Made by a program: the position numbers and the translations under genes. From Holophaga foetida DSM 6591 (lineage in GTDB: Bacteria > Acidobacteriota > Holophagae > Holophagales > Holophagaceae), in the NCBI RefSeq assembly GCF_000242615.2, contig NZ_KI912268.1, positions 1,115,462 through 1,179,461 on the forward strand: DNA of 64,000 bases. The letters are read 5' to 3'. Numbering within the stretch: position 1 is the stretch's first letter; each line of letters opens with the position of its first letter. Shown piece after piece: positions 1 to 8,464 of this stretch. The notes beneath the pieces are model-generated. The model had not been told where the DNA came from and searched no databases. It saw nothing but the letters and a program-made list of their open reading frames with translations.

Positions 1-2
1 TC

Positions 3-489
<487 letters not shown>

Positions 490-567
490 GCCGCACCCAG
501 TGGGGTGTCCTCCGCTTCGGCCTACGGCCTACGCTCCAGACACCCCACGGGCTCATACAACAAGGGG

Positions 568-614
568 GTCAATATTCGTGTCGCCGGGTGGGTTAATTTT
601 CATGTCGCTTGACA
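568..614. repeat. Right end of the IS21-like element with repeated terminal motif
   Basis: Two related motifs follow each other: GTCAATATTCGTGTCGCC at 568-585 and GTTAATTTTCATGTCGCTT at 592-610, then GACA. IS21 elements carry multiple short repeats at their ends, and this pair lies about 80 bp after istB, so the element probably ends near 614. The exact boundary and target duplication cannot be set because the left end is outside the window. Confidence 0.6.
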
Positions 615-819
615 GTCGTCTGGCGATGCGTCAACATCGCGATGACCAAGGAGCCTTCATTTACATGGAATTGCTAGCTTTCTTACTGCGCGGGCCCGCC
701 ACACGGCGCCACCCCCGCCGCGGAGCGGCTTCGTTCAACACCCCGATGCGGAGGAACTCCAGGGCATCGTCCGCGAACTGATCCAGGCCTATGAGCAGAG
801 CGCCCGGGAGCAGAGACGC

Positions 820-1473
820 TTGGTTCGTGCGGGAGACCGCCAGCAGGAGCAGCTCCGGCAGATCACACGGGAACTCCAGGAGAAATCGCGGCTGTTGGAG
901 GAGCAGGCGCGACACCTCCTCATCCTCAACACCGATCTGGCCCACGAAGTGGAGACTCGGAAGACCCTGGAGGTGGAACTGCGGGTCTTGGCCACGACAG
1001 ATCCCCTCACCGGCGTATACAACCGCCGTCGTTTCCTGGAACTGGGGGAGTACGAGCTGGCCAGGGAGGCCAGGAATGGTCGCGGGGTCAGCCTCCTGGC
1101 CTTGGATATCGACCACTTCAAGCGGATCAACGACACCTACGGCCACGGCGTGGGTGATACGACCCTCGTGCGCTTCGCCCAGACATGCAGCACCTGCCTG
1201 CGTGGCCTGGACACCATCGGACGCGTGGGGGGTGAAGAATTCGCCGTCATTCTGCCGGAAACGAGGCTGGAGGGTGCCTGCGAAGTGGCCGAGCGCATGC
1301 GGGAGGCGGTGGGGAACTGCAGGATGAGTGGGCCTGAAGGTCCTTTCAACATCACCATGAGCATCGGAGTGGCCCAGCTTCTGGAAGGCGAGGGGTTCGA
1401 CGAACTGGCGAAGCGGGCCGACGCAAAGCTATACGCGGCCAAACATGCAGGCCGCAACAGGGTCCAGACCTGA
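820..1473 (+). CDS. Diguanylate cyclase (GGDEF domain), 5' end disrupted
   Basis: Synthesises cyclic di-GMP from two GTP. A coiled-coil stretch (about residues 1-60) precedes a complete GGDEF domain with active site GGEEF (codons at 1228-1242). An RxxD inhibitory site (RGLD, 1201-1212) sits exactly five residues upstream, so product inhibition is expected. The TTG at 820 is a formal start only: the same frame stays open back to 646 and reads like protein, but has no good start codon. An ATG at 665 with AAGGAG upstream lies in another frame and would join after one lost base near codon 7. The likely original gene is 665-1473 with a frameshift, next to the IS21 end. Confidence 0.85.
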   Translation: MVRAGDRQQEQLRQITRELQEKSRLLEEQARHLLILNTDLAHEVETRKTLEVELRVLATTDPLTGVYNRRRFLELGEYELAREARNGRGVSLLALDIDHFKRINDTYGHGVGDTTLVRFAQTCSTCLRGLDTIGRVGGEEFAVILPETRLEGACEVAERMREAVGNCRMSGPEGPFNITMSIGVAQLLEGEGFDELAKRADAKLYAAKHAGRNRVQT

Positions 1474-1477
1474 GCCA

Positions 1478-2617
1478 CTAGTCGTAGCGCCCGAACTTGG
1501 CCAGGGTATCGAACATCGCCTTCACGTTCTCGTGGCGGGCATTGATGGGCATCATGCAGCCGGTGCTGAAGATGAAGCCTCCCCCCTTGCCGACCTCATC
1601 GATGAGGCGGCGGCAGTAGGTCTCCACCTCCGAAGGGCTGCCCACGGCGAGCATGGCCGCCGGAAGGTCCCCCGCCAGACAGGTGTGATCCTTGAGAATC
1701 TCCTTGGCCCGGAAGAGATCCGTGTCCCCATCGGTCTCGATGATGCTCTTTCCCTTGGGGAGTTCCAGGAACTTCTCCATCACCCGATCCCAGTTGGTGT
1801 CCAGGTGGAAGATGGGGGTCAGTCCCGCATCGATGAGACCCAGGGCCATTTTCTTCAGCCCAGGCCATACGAAGCGGTCGAAGTATTTGGGGCTCAGGAA
1901 GGCCGGACCGCAGCGGGTCAGCGAAACGAAGACCCTGGGATTCCCGGATTCCCGGCACTGGTCGATGGTGGCCTGGAGCCCGGTTCCGTCCACGATGTCC
2001 AGGATCTCCAGCAGGTCCTCCCCCAGCCGAAAGACATCCTGGGTGAACTTCTCCAGGGAGCGGGTCATGGAGAACATTTCGAAGGCGATACCGGAGGCGG
2101 CCCCATAGTACTGGGACTGGCCCCGATGCCGGGCGGCCTCACGTTCACGCAGGAAGAACTTCCTGTAGCGCCGCTCCCAGAGCAGGTAGTGGATCAGACC
2201 GGCCTTGGGGCGCACCCGCTTGGTCACGGCCATCATGTAACGCGTGAACCCTTTTTTACGGATACTCAGGAGCTCCTCCTGGGTGGCCAACTCCTCCTCC
2301 AGGATCTGGTACTGGGTATCCTCCGCCAGCCCCCCCTCTCCTGGGAGTACGACCTTCTGGAACCAGCGGTTCTTCAGCAGGGGGCCATAGCCCAGGAAGC
2401 TGTATGAGCCGCGGTTGCAGTCCCAGCCCGGGTAGGCCGCCTTGAGCCGATCCAGGCAATGGAGCCCCAGATCGAAGTCATTGAGGAACTGGATCTGGGA
2501 GATATGGGCGTAGCTTGCCGCATACCCATTGATGAAGGGGGCGCACACGATCCGATCGACGGGACGGAGTGCAATGGTGGCTTCCAACCGCTCAGTCGGT
2601 GGCATTTTTCCGTGCAT
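1478..2617 (-). CDS. UroD/MtaA-like methyltransferase-family protein
   Basis: 379 residues with the uroporphyrinogen decarboxylase fold signature. The family includes the zinc- and corrinoid-dependent methyltransferases MtaA, MtbA and CmuA as well as HemE. The N-terminus (ERLEATIALRPVDRIVCAP) and C-terminal TGCMMPINARHENV are of the methyltransferase-like branch. Putative metal ligands are His271 and Asp273 in FHLDTNW and Cys354 in TGCMMP. MtaA has Cys where this protein has Asp273. ATG 2617 follows AGGAGG. It is a single gene convergent with the GGDEF gene. No corrinoid protein is adjacent, so the substrate is unknown. It is related to, but diverged from, the genes at 29502 and 36586. Confidence 0.8.
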   Translation of the reverse strand: MHGKMPPTERLEATIALRPVDRIVCAPFINGYAASYAHISQIQFLNDFDLGLHCLDRLKAAYPGWDCNRGSYSFLGYGPLLKNRWFQKVVLPGEGGLAEDTQYQILEEELATQEELLSIRKKGFTRYMMAVTKRVRPKAGLIHYLLWERRYRKFFLREREAARHRGQSQYYGAASGIAFEMFSMTRSLEKFTQDVFRLGEDLLEILDIVDGTGLQATIDQCRESGNPRVFVSLTRCGPAFLSPKYFDRFVWPGLKKMALGLIDAGLTPIFHLDTNWDRVMEKFLELPKGKSIIETDGDTDLFRAKEILKDHTCLAGDLPAAMLAVGSPSEVETYCRRLIDEVGKGGGFIFSTGCMMPINARHENVKAMFDTLAKFGRYD

Positions 2618-2808
2618 GGTTCTGCCTCCTGATCAACGTGGAAAAGATCTGCAGCTAACCCAGGAGCCGGAAGGCACCTGGAAGGTCGGGCCATGTCTGT
2701 GGAGCAATGCGGATAGTTATCGTGTAGTAGACCTGAAACCAGAAGAGAGTCAACACCAATAAAAATAGCGCCGGGTTTCCCAGGCGCCACTGTGAAGGAG
2801 ATAAAGAT
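2618..2808. other. Intergenic space, no gene seen
   Basis: 190 bp between the SPFH gene and the UroD-like gene, both on the minus strand. It holds the AGGAGG ribosome-binding site of the UroD-like gene and is AT-richer around 2700-2780. I see no clear terminator or operator. Confidence 0.4.
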
Positions 2809-4857
2809 CTATTCACCCTTGGCGAACTGGCTCTTCAGGTCATTCCTCAGTTTCTCGGCCATGGGATCCCTGGGGGCCGTGGAGGGGATCCCGGCCATCT
2901 CGCCCACTTTCTGGCTCAGAAGCAGCCCCAGCAGGTTCTCGATGACACTGCCGCCCCCCTGGGAGCCGCCGCCCGCCATATTGATCTTGGGCACCACGTC
3001 CACCTGGGACTTCTCGATGGCCTCCGCAAAGCGGTTCATGACCTGCTGCACCAGCTGGAACTGGGGACCGCCGTAGGCCCGGACCTGCTCCTCGATGGCC
3101 AGGGCCTGGGCCACACCCACCCGGGCCGCCTGCTCGGCCTGAGCCTCGGCCATGACCTTGATGCGCTTGGCCTCACCCTCGCCCATGAGCCTGACCTTCT
3201 CGGCTTCGGCCCCGGCCAGGGTCTTGATCTGGGCCGCCTGCTGCTGGGCCTTGGCGTAGTCCGCCTTGCCCTGGTTGCTCTGCACCTCAATGCTGATGGC
3301 GGATTCGGTCAGGGCCGTCTGCTGCTTCGCCTTGGCCTCTGCCTCGCGGAGCTCCCGCTCCTTGGCCGCCGCGTTCTGCTGGCGCCCGTAGGTCTCCACC
3401 TGCTCGTCGGCGATCTGGCGGCTCCGGAGCTGGATGAGGATCTGCTCGATCTGGCCCCCCTGGGCGCCGCTGGTGGGGGTGCCGATCAGGACCTCCTGAA
3501 GCTCCAGGTTGTATTGGTTGAACTTCTCCTTCATCTGGACGCCGCTCTGCTCCTGGATGGCGCTGCGGTCCTGGATGAGCTGGATGAGGGTGCGGGTCTG
3601 GCCGATGTTCTTGAAGTAGGCGCTGACCATCGGGTCCAGGGTCTGCTCCACCAGTTTCTTGATGTCCCCGAAGCGCTGGATGACCAGAGGCGCCTTGCGG
3701 TAGTCGATATGGACAACGACTGACAAGGGCAGGCTGGGTTCGAAGGCATCCTTGGTGATGAGGCTGACCTCGCTGAGGTTCTCGTCGAACTTGTGGCTAC
3801 CCACCTCCCCCTTGGTCCATTTGAGGATGAAGTTGGTGGTGGGCACCATGAGCACCTTGCCCGCGTAGGTGTTGAAGGCGTACTTGCCCGGCAGCAGAGG
3901 ATCGCTCCAGACGCCCCGCTGGCCGGTGGTGACCAGCTCGCCGTGCCGGTACTCCTGGCCGCTGATATCGGCGCCCTTGTCCCCGGTGTAGCTCACCACC
4001 ACACCCACGGTGCCCACTTCCACCACCGTCTTGGGGATCAGCTCCACGGTGCCGAAGAGGCGGTTGATGTAGTAGGTGCCTTCCACCAGCACCTGGTACT
4101 GGCGGCCCCGAAGGCCCCCGGCCCGCAGGAACTTGTCAGCGTCCTGGAAGTTGTTGTGGTAGGTGTCGGGCTTGGCGGGGTCCTCCCCCACCGACGGTGC
4201 GATGATCTCCCCTGCCCCGAGGCTGGGGCCGTCGTGGATGGTCACGACGCCCACGGAGTCGTCATTGCCCCGGATGATCACGGGTCGCCAACCGCCGCGC
4301 TCGGCGATGATGGCGCTCATCTTCTGGAAGGTCTCCAGTTCCGACTTGTCCAGGGGGAGGTAGTAGACCTGATCCTCGGTGAGCACCACGAATTGGGAGA
4401 GGTTTATGGCGTAGGTGCCTTCCCGCAGGATGGCCCGCTGGGGGCCCTTCTGGCCGCCGTTCTGAAGGAAGAGGGCGGTGTCCTGGAAGTCCTTGACCTT
4501 GACGTTGGAGGCCATGGCCTGGGTGGGGGGGAGATCCTGGCCGTCCCTGGCGAAGACATACCCGATCTTGCCCTGGGGAATGGTCACCAGGGGCATGCGG
4601 TGGATGCGGTAGATGAAGGGCAGCAGGATGTGCCAGCCGCCGCGCAGGAGCTGGGGCTGGAAGCCCGCCTCCCCATTGAGGGCGATGAGTCCGGACTTCA
4701 CCGAGCCCCTGCCGCTCCACAGCTTCTCGACGATGCCCACCCGGTTGTTCGGGATGTAGCGAAAGGTCTTGAAAAAGAGGAACAGGAAGACGACCGCGAG
4801 CACCAGCCAACCTATGCAACTGGCCAGACTGAGACCAGCGGGATCAGGGATGTTCAT
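2809..4857 (-). CDS. SPFH/band-7 (flotillin-like) membrane protein
   Basis: 682 residues. An N-terminal membrane segment (about residues 10-30, LVLAVVFLFLFF) is followed by a long beta-rich region and a band-7 domain. An extended Ala/Glu/Gln/Lys-rich coiled coil (about 480-600, e.g. AAAKERELREAEAKAKQQ) is typical of flotillin. Flotillin-like proteins oligomerise on the membrane and organise microdomains. The start at 4857 is chosen because CCAAGGAGACGCC precedes it; an upstream extension to 4902 lacks a ribosome-binding site. No NfeD-type partner gene is adjacent. The protein is longer than a simple flotillin, with an extra N-terminal half of unclear role. Confidence 0.8.
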   Translation of the reverse strand: MNIPDPAGLSLASCIGWLVLAVVFLFLFFKTFRYIPNNRVGIVEKLWSGRGSVKSGLIALNGEAGFQPQLLRGGWHILLPFIYRIHRMPLVTIPQGKIGYVFARDGQDLPPTQAMASNVKVKDFQDTALFLQNGGQKGPQRAILREGTYAINLSQFVVLTEDQVYYLPLDKSELETFQKMSAIIAERGGWRPVIIRGNDDSVGVVTIHDGPSLGAGEIIAPSVGEDPAKPDTYHNNFQDADKFLRAGGLRGRQYQVLVEGTYYINRLFGTVELIPKTVVEVGTVGVVVSYTGDKGADISGQEYRHGELVTTGQRGVWSDPLLPGKYAFNTYAGKVLMVPTTNFILKWTKGEVGSHKFDENLSEVSLITKDAFEPSLPLSVVVHIDYRKAPLVIQRFGDIKKLVEQTLDPMVSAYFKNIGQTRTLIQLIQDRSAIQEQSGVQMKEKFNQYNLELQEVLIGTPTSGAQGGQIEQILIQLRSRQIADEQVETYGRQQNAAAKERELREAEAKAKQQTALTESAISIEVQSNQGKADYAKAQQQAAQIKTLAGAEAEKVRLMGEGEAKRIKVMAEAQAEQAARVGVAQALAIEEQVRAYGGPQFQLVQQVMNRFAEAIEKSQVDVVPKINMAGGGSQGGGSVIENLLGLLLSQKVGEMAGIPSTAPRDPMAEKLRNDLKSQFAKGE

Positions 4858-4897
4858 GGCGTCTCCTTGGATGATGCATCCATGGTAGCGCCGCAGG

Positions 4898-4974
4898 CTC
4901 ACGCGGAGGCGCGGAGAAGCGGAGGAAAAGCTGGATCACTTTCCTTTCTCCGCGCCCCCGCGCCTCCGCGTGAG
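4898..4974. repeat. Intergenic palindrome R1 (CTCACGCGGAGGCGCGG arms)
   Basis: A 17-bp arm at 4898-4914 is perfectly complementary to 4958-4974. The middle is degenerate and purine/pyrimidine biased. It lies between the CocE and SPFH genes, both on the minus strand, just 3' of the CocE stop. It belongs to the same arm family as 12540-12608. Confidence 0.85.
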
Positions 4975-4984
4975 TGCTTTTCCC

Positions 4985-7198
4985 TCAGCCCTTCTTCGGA
5001 AGCAAAGGCAACTGCACGTATGAGGGGTAGGTCTTGCCCGTGAAGATGCTGTTGGTGGAGCCGGGGCGGTATTCGTGCTCGTCGAAGCCGATCCAGGTGT
5101 TGCCCACGGGTTCGATGTCCAGGCGGATGCGCCAGCCCTTGCGGATGAGGCCGGTGGTGGGGAAGGTGCCGACTTCGCACTCCACGATCTGCCCGGGCTT
5201 CAGGGGCTGATGATCCTCCTGGGTGTGGGTGTAGACCGGGCAGTCCTCCCGGGTGAGGGTGGGGTCCTGCTTGCGGTGGGAGACCTTGAGGGCACCGAAG
5301 CCCAGGGGCAGGTACTGGCACATGCCCGTGGGGGGCGAGTAGCGCACCTCGACATTGTTCTCGTCGATGACGCGCAGGTTCAGGTGGATCTCCATGTCGT
5401 GGGTCGTGGAGGAGACGAAGAGCTGGGCCTTGATGTAGCCCGCGATCTCCATGTCCTCGGCCATGGGCTCGGAGATGAAGCTGGCGCCGGTCTTGGACTC
5501 GATCTGGCTGTGGTCCTCGTCGGCGTTGTAGGTGACGATCCCATCGGTGTCGGGCTCGGCCACCAGGCTGCGGAAGCCGCCGCGGTGACCGTCCGTGGTC
5601 ACGGAGCCGGCCTTAGCGTCCAGGTAGAAGCGGGGGTAGCTGGTGCCGGGCACGGGCCAGTCGGACTCCTTGCGCCAGTAGTAGCCCCCCTTCCCCGTGC
5701 GGATCTGCATCTCCACCTTGGGCTGCTCCATGATGTCGTTGTCCTCGCCCTTGAGCCACTTGTCGAAGAAGGCGCGGAACTTGGACAGGTACTGGGGGTC
5801 GTACATCCAGAAGTGGATGCCGGTGTCGTTGATGACCATCAGCTTCTTGTCCTTGGAGCCGCAGCGGATGTAGGCCTCGCTGGATCCCTTCCCGTGCAGG
5901 GAGGCCCCGGGCTCCACCACGGGCCAGATGGGGTAGTCGAGCTTGGCGATATCGCAGGTGGAGGTGAACTCGGCGCTGGCGCCATAGGCCTCCTCGGTCC
6001 AGAAGGGATTCTCCCGGTTGTGGTCCATGAAGGTGCGGGCCTGGGGATGGGTCGTGGCGTTCATGTTGTCGGCCCGGTTGTAGAGGCCGCCGCCGCTGTA
6101 GATGTAGTCCCGGTAGCCGTCGTAGTCGCCCATGATGGGGATCATGGCCGTGAGGCCCTTGGGACGCTGCTGGGCAGCCAGGTACTGGGTCATGGCGTAG
6201 TAGGAGGCCCCCCAGAGGCCCACCTTGCCCGTGGACCAGGGCTGGGAGGCGGCCCACTCGATGCCATCGGCGTAGTCCCTGGCGGACTGCACACCGAACT
6301 GTTTGAGGTCGCCGGGGTTCGATCCGACTCCCCGCTCCTCCATGTTGATGACCACGTAGCCGTGGGGCACCCAGTCCTTGGCGCAGGGCTGCTCGAAGGT
6401 CTCGGAGATGGGCACCAACTGGGGCGGAGGCCCGTGGTGGACGATGGCATGACCAGGCTTGAGGCGGGGGATGGGCACCGCGGAACCGAAGCAGGGGCCC
6501 ATGCGCTGGAAGAAGACCCCCTGGAGGAACTTCTTGGTCTCGGGATCGCCGTAGGTCTCGTGGAAGGCGTCCTCCGCCTTCTCATGGAAGCCGATCTCCT
6601 CAGGCGTCGTGGCGTAGCCATTGACGAAGCCCTTGCCGAAGACCCCCATGCACATGACCACGGGGTACTTGCCCTCCTTGAGGGGGCGGTAGACATCGGC
6701 CAGCACGAAGCTGCCATCCCGCATGGGGAGCTTGACGTTGGCCTCCTTGCGGATGCCCTGGATGCAGCGGCGCACCAGGTTCCGGGCCGATTCAACGCTC
6801 GTCAGGGCCTTGCCCAGCTTGCCCAGGACTTCCGTCACCGATGGATCAGCGGCGAAGTGCTCGTAGTCCTGCACGAAGTTGATGCGGTAGCGGTAGTCCT
6901 TCAGCACCTCGTTGACCTCAGGGGTGAAGGCCCCGATGGCCATGAGGAAGCGGGCCTCGTTGGTCACCTGGAAGTGGGAGATGCGGGTCACATCCCCGTG
7001 CACCTCCGCCACCAGATCCGCGGGTGTCATGAACTCCCGCCCCAGGCCGCTGCCCAGGAAGATCCCCGCCGCATCAAAACTCACCGTCTCGCCGGGGAGG
7101 TACTCGTACCCGCCGCGTTCGTCGAGCAAGCCGCAACGCGTCTCGGTCCGGTACCCCAGCCCCGTGATGCTGCCGTCCAGGAACAAGCCCTTGAGCAT
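4985..7198 (-). CDS. CocE/NonD-family hydrolase (peptidase S15-like)
   Basis: 737-residue alpha/beta hydrolase of the X-Pro dipeptidyl-peptidase/cocaine esterase family, which cleaves acyl esters or amides. The nucleophile elbow is GLWGASYYAM with Ser332. The family's N-terminal hydrolase signature (MRDGSFVLADVYRPL, about 155-170) and the C-terminal jelly-roll (about 490-730) are present. Start 7198 follows AGGAGGACATTTCTT; the longer frame to 7231 has no ribosome-binding site. No signal peptide is evident, so it is probably cytoplasmic. A second, shorter family member lies at 32938 between the UroD cassettes. The substrate is unknown. Confidence 0.85.
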   Translation of the reverse strand: MLKGLFLDGSITGLGYRTETRCGLLDERGGYEYLPGETVSFDAAGIFLGSGLGREFMTPADLVAEVHGDVTRISHFQVTNEARFLMAIGAFTPEVNEVLKDYRYRINFVQDYEHFAADPSVTEVLGKLGKALTSVESARNLVRRCIQGIRKEANVKLPMRDGSFVLADVYRPLKEGKYPVVMCMGVFGKGFVNGYATTPEEIGFHEKAEDAFHETYGDPETKKFLQGVFFQRMGPCFGSAVPIPRLKPGHAIVHHGPPPQLVPISETFEQPCAKDWVPHGYVVINMEERGVGSNPGDLKQFGVQSARDYADGIEWAASQPWSTGKVGLWGASYYAMTQYLAAQQRPKGLTAMIPIMGDYDGYRDYIYSGGGLYNRADNMNATTHPQARTFMDHNRENPFWTEEAYGASAEFTSTCDIAKLDYPIWPVVEPGASLHGKGSSEAYIRCGSKDKKLMVINDTGIHFWMYDPQYLSKFRAFFDKWLKGEDNDIMEQPKVEMQIRTGKGGYYWRKESDWPVPGTSYPRFYLDAKAGSVTTDGHRGGFRSLVAEPDTDGIVTYNADEDHSQIESKTGASFISEPMAEDMEIAGYIKAQLFVSSTTHDMEIHLNLRVIDENNVEVRYSPPTGMCQYLPLGFGALKVSHRKQDPTLTREDCPVYTHTQEDHQPLKPGQIVECEVGTFPTTGLIRKGWRIRLDIEPVGNTWIGFDEHEYRPGSTNSIFTGKTYPSYVQLPLLPKKG

Positions 7199-7373
7199 AA
7201 GAAATGTCCTCCTATTTAAAGCCGTTGCCATGCAGCAGAAGACAGGCGGAAAGCCGAGCCCGGGACTCCCTGTCCACTTCCCTCACCCGGACCTGACACC
7301 ATGCTGCCTTCTGCTGACTAGAGCCAGATTCTAGAAAGCCCCTGACAGGAGCGTGATCCGGATCCGGCAGGGG

Positions 7374-7880
7374 CTATCCCGATTGGGCAGAAGCGGGTCC
7401 AAGGAGGGGACTGTCGAAGATGCGCCGGACCTGGAACCCATCCAGGTGGGCCTCGGCCCCCTGGGGGCCTCGATGGTACATGAGATTGCCCGGGTCTGCC
7501 GCATGCTCCAGCCCCAGCAGGTGTCCCAGTTCATGGGCGAGGGTGAGGACAGGAGCCCCGGCGGCGACCACGCATAGGTGCAACCCAGGATGGCTGAAGC
7601 CCCGGCAGAGCATGGGCGGCATGCTGCCCACGAAGAAGGCGACCACCTCATCCAGGGGCCATTGGTCGCGGTGGGCATAGAGATCAGCTTGCTGGGGCGT
7701 CAGCCGCCCGGGGTCCGTGATGACAATGGGCAGGGCCGACGGGTAGCCGCTGAGATGCCCCCGGGAAAGCAGCTCCACCTCGACCCCGATGGGGGCAAAG
7801 AAGCGGCAGGCCGCCTCCAGAGCCACCCCGAAGTCCTCGGCGAGGACCGAAAGGGCGTGGAGCCTCAGGTAGCTTGGCAA
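7374..7880 (-). CDS. Putative metzincin (matrixin-like) zinc protease
   Basis: 168 residues. The extended zinc motif HELGHLLGLEH and a Met-turn (NLMYH) about eight residues later are the two hallmarks of metzincins; the three His bind Zn and the Glu is the base. The Cys pattern of archaemetzincins is absent, so matrixin-like is the better label. The start is a TTG one base after the lipoprotein stop, with an in-frame TGA just upstream, which implies translational coupling. No signal peptide is visible. The target is unknown. Confidence 0.72.
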   Translation of the reverse strand: MPSYLRLHALSVLAEDFGVALEAACRFFAPIGVEVELLSRGHLSGYPSALPIVITDPGRLTPQQADLYAHRDQWPLDEVVAFFVGSMPPMLCRGFSHPGLHLCVVAAGAPVLTLAHELGHLLGLEHAADPGNLMYHRGPQGAEAHLDGFQVRRIFDSPLLGPASAQSG

Positions 7881-7881
7881 A

Positions 7882-8313
7882 CTAGGGATTCATCCAATCC
7901 TGCTTCTTCAGCTTGACGTTCCCCGCAGGGTCGATATCGATGCGGTAAAGGCCCACGGGATCGCTGGAGGCCGTTTTCACCGCCTCCAGGACATTTCCGA
8001 AGGCCGAGGCAGTCTCCGCCAATCGGGAATCCGTCTCCCCGCCCAGCTCCGCCAGCATCCAGCCATCCTTGAGCTTGAGGTTCAGGTTCGAGCGCCCGAG
8101 CCCCGGCACGAGGTTGATGGTGAATTCCTGGCTGTAGTCGGGAAGCCAGAGGATCTCGCTCTTGAGCTCCTTCCCCTGGGAAGACACCAGTAGGTACGGG
8201 CGGGGCCGCACGAAGTGGACACCGCTGGAGGTATCGCCGGGTTTGACATGGGTCACGGTTACCCTGGCGCAGGAGAGGAGCAGGAAGGGGAGGAGCAAAA
8301 ATGCCCTTTTCAT
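7882..8313 (-). CDS. Small putative lipoprotein of unknown function
   Basis: 143 residues with a lipoprotein signal: MKRAFLLLPFLLLSCARV, lipobox LLSC with Cys18. The remainder is a beta-rich domain of about 120 residues that I do not recognise. ATG 8313 is preferred over GTG 8322 because it sits directly before the Lys-Arg of the signal. It is followed without a gap by the metzincin-like gene, so the two are probably one operon, and an envelope substrate or partner for that protease is possible. Confidence 0.7.
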   Translation of the reverse strand: MKRAFLLLPFLLLSCARVTVTHVKPGDTSSGVHFVRPRPYLLVSSQGKELKSEILWLPDYSQEFTINLVPGLGRSNLNLKLKDGWMLAELGGETDSRLAETASAFGNVLEAVKTASSDPVGLYRIDIDPAGNVKLKKQDWMNP

Positions 8314-8464
8314 CGCGCACACCCTAGAAGTTCCCGATATATTGGCTCATTCCGGCGAATGAATACAAATCATTTTTCATAATTTGCCATCTGCGGATTC
8401 CGAAAAAGGGGCGAGAGAAAAATCAAGACATGCACTCCCCGGTCATCACAGCTAACCTGATCGG

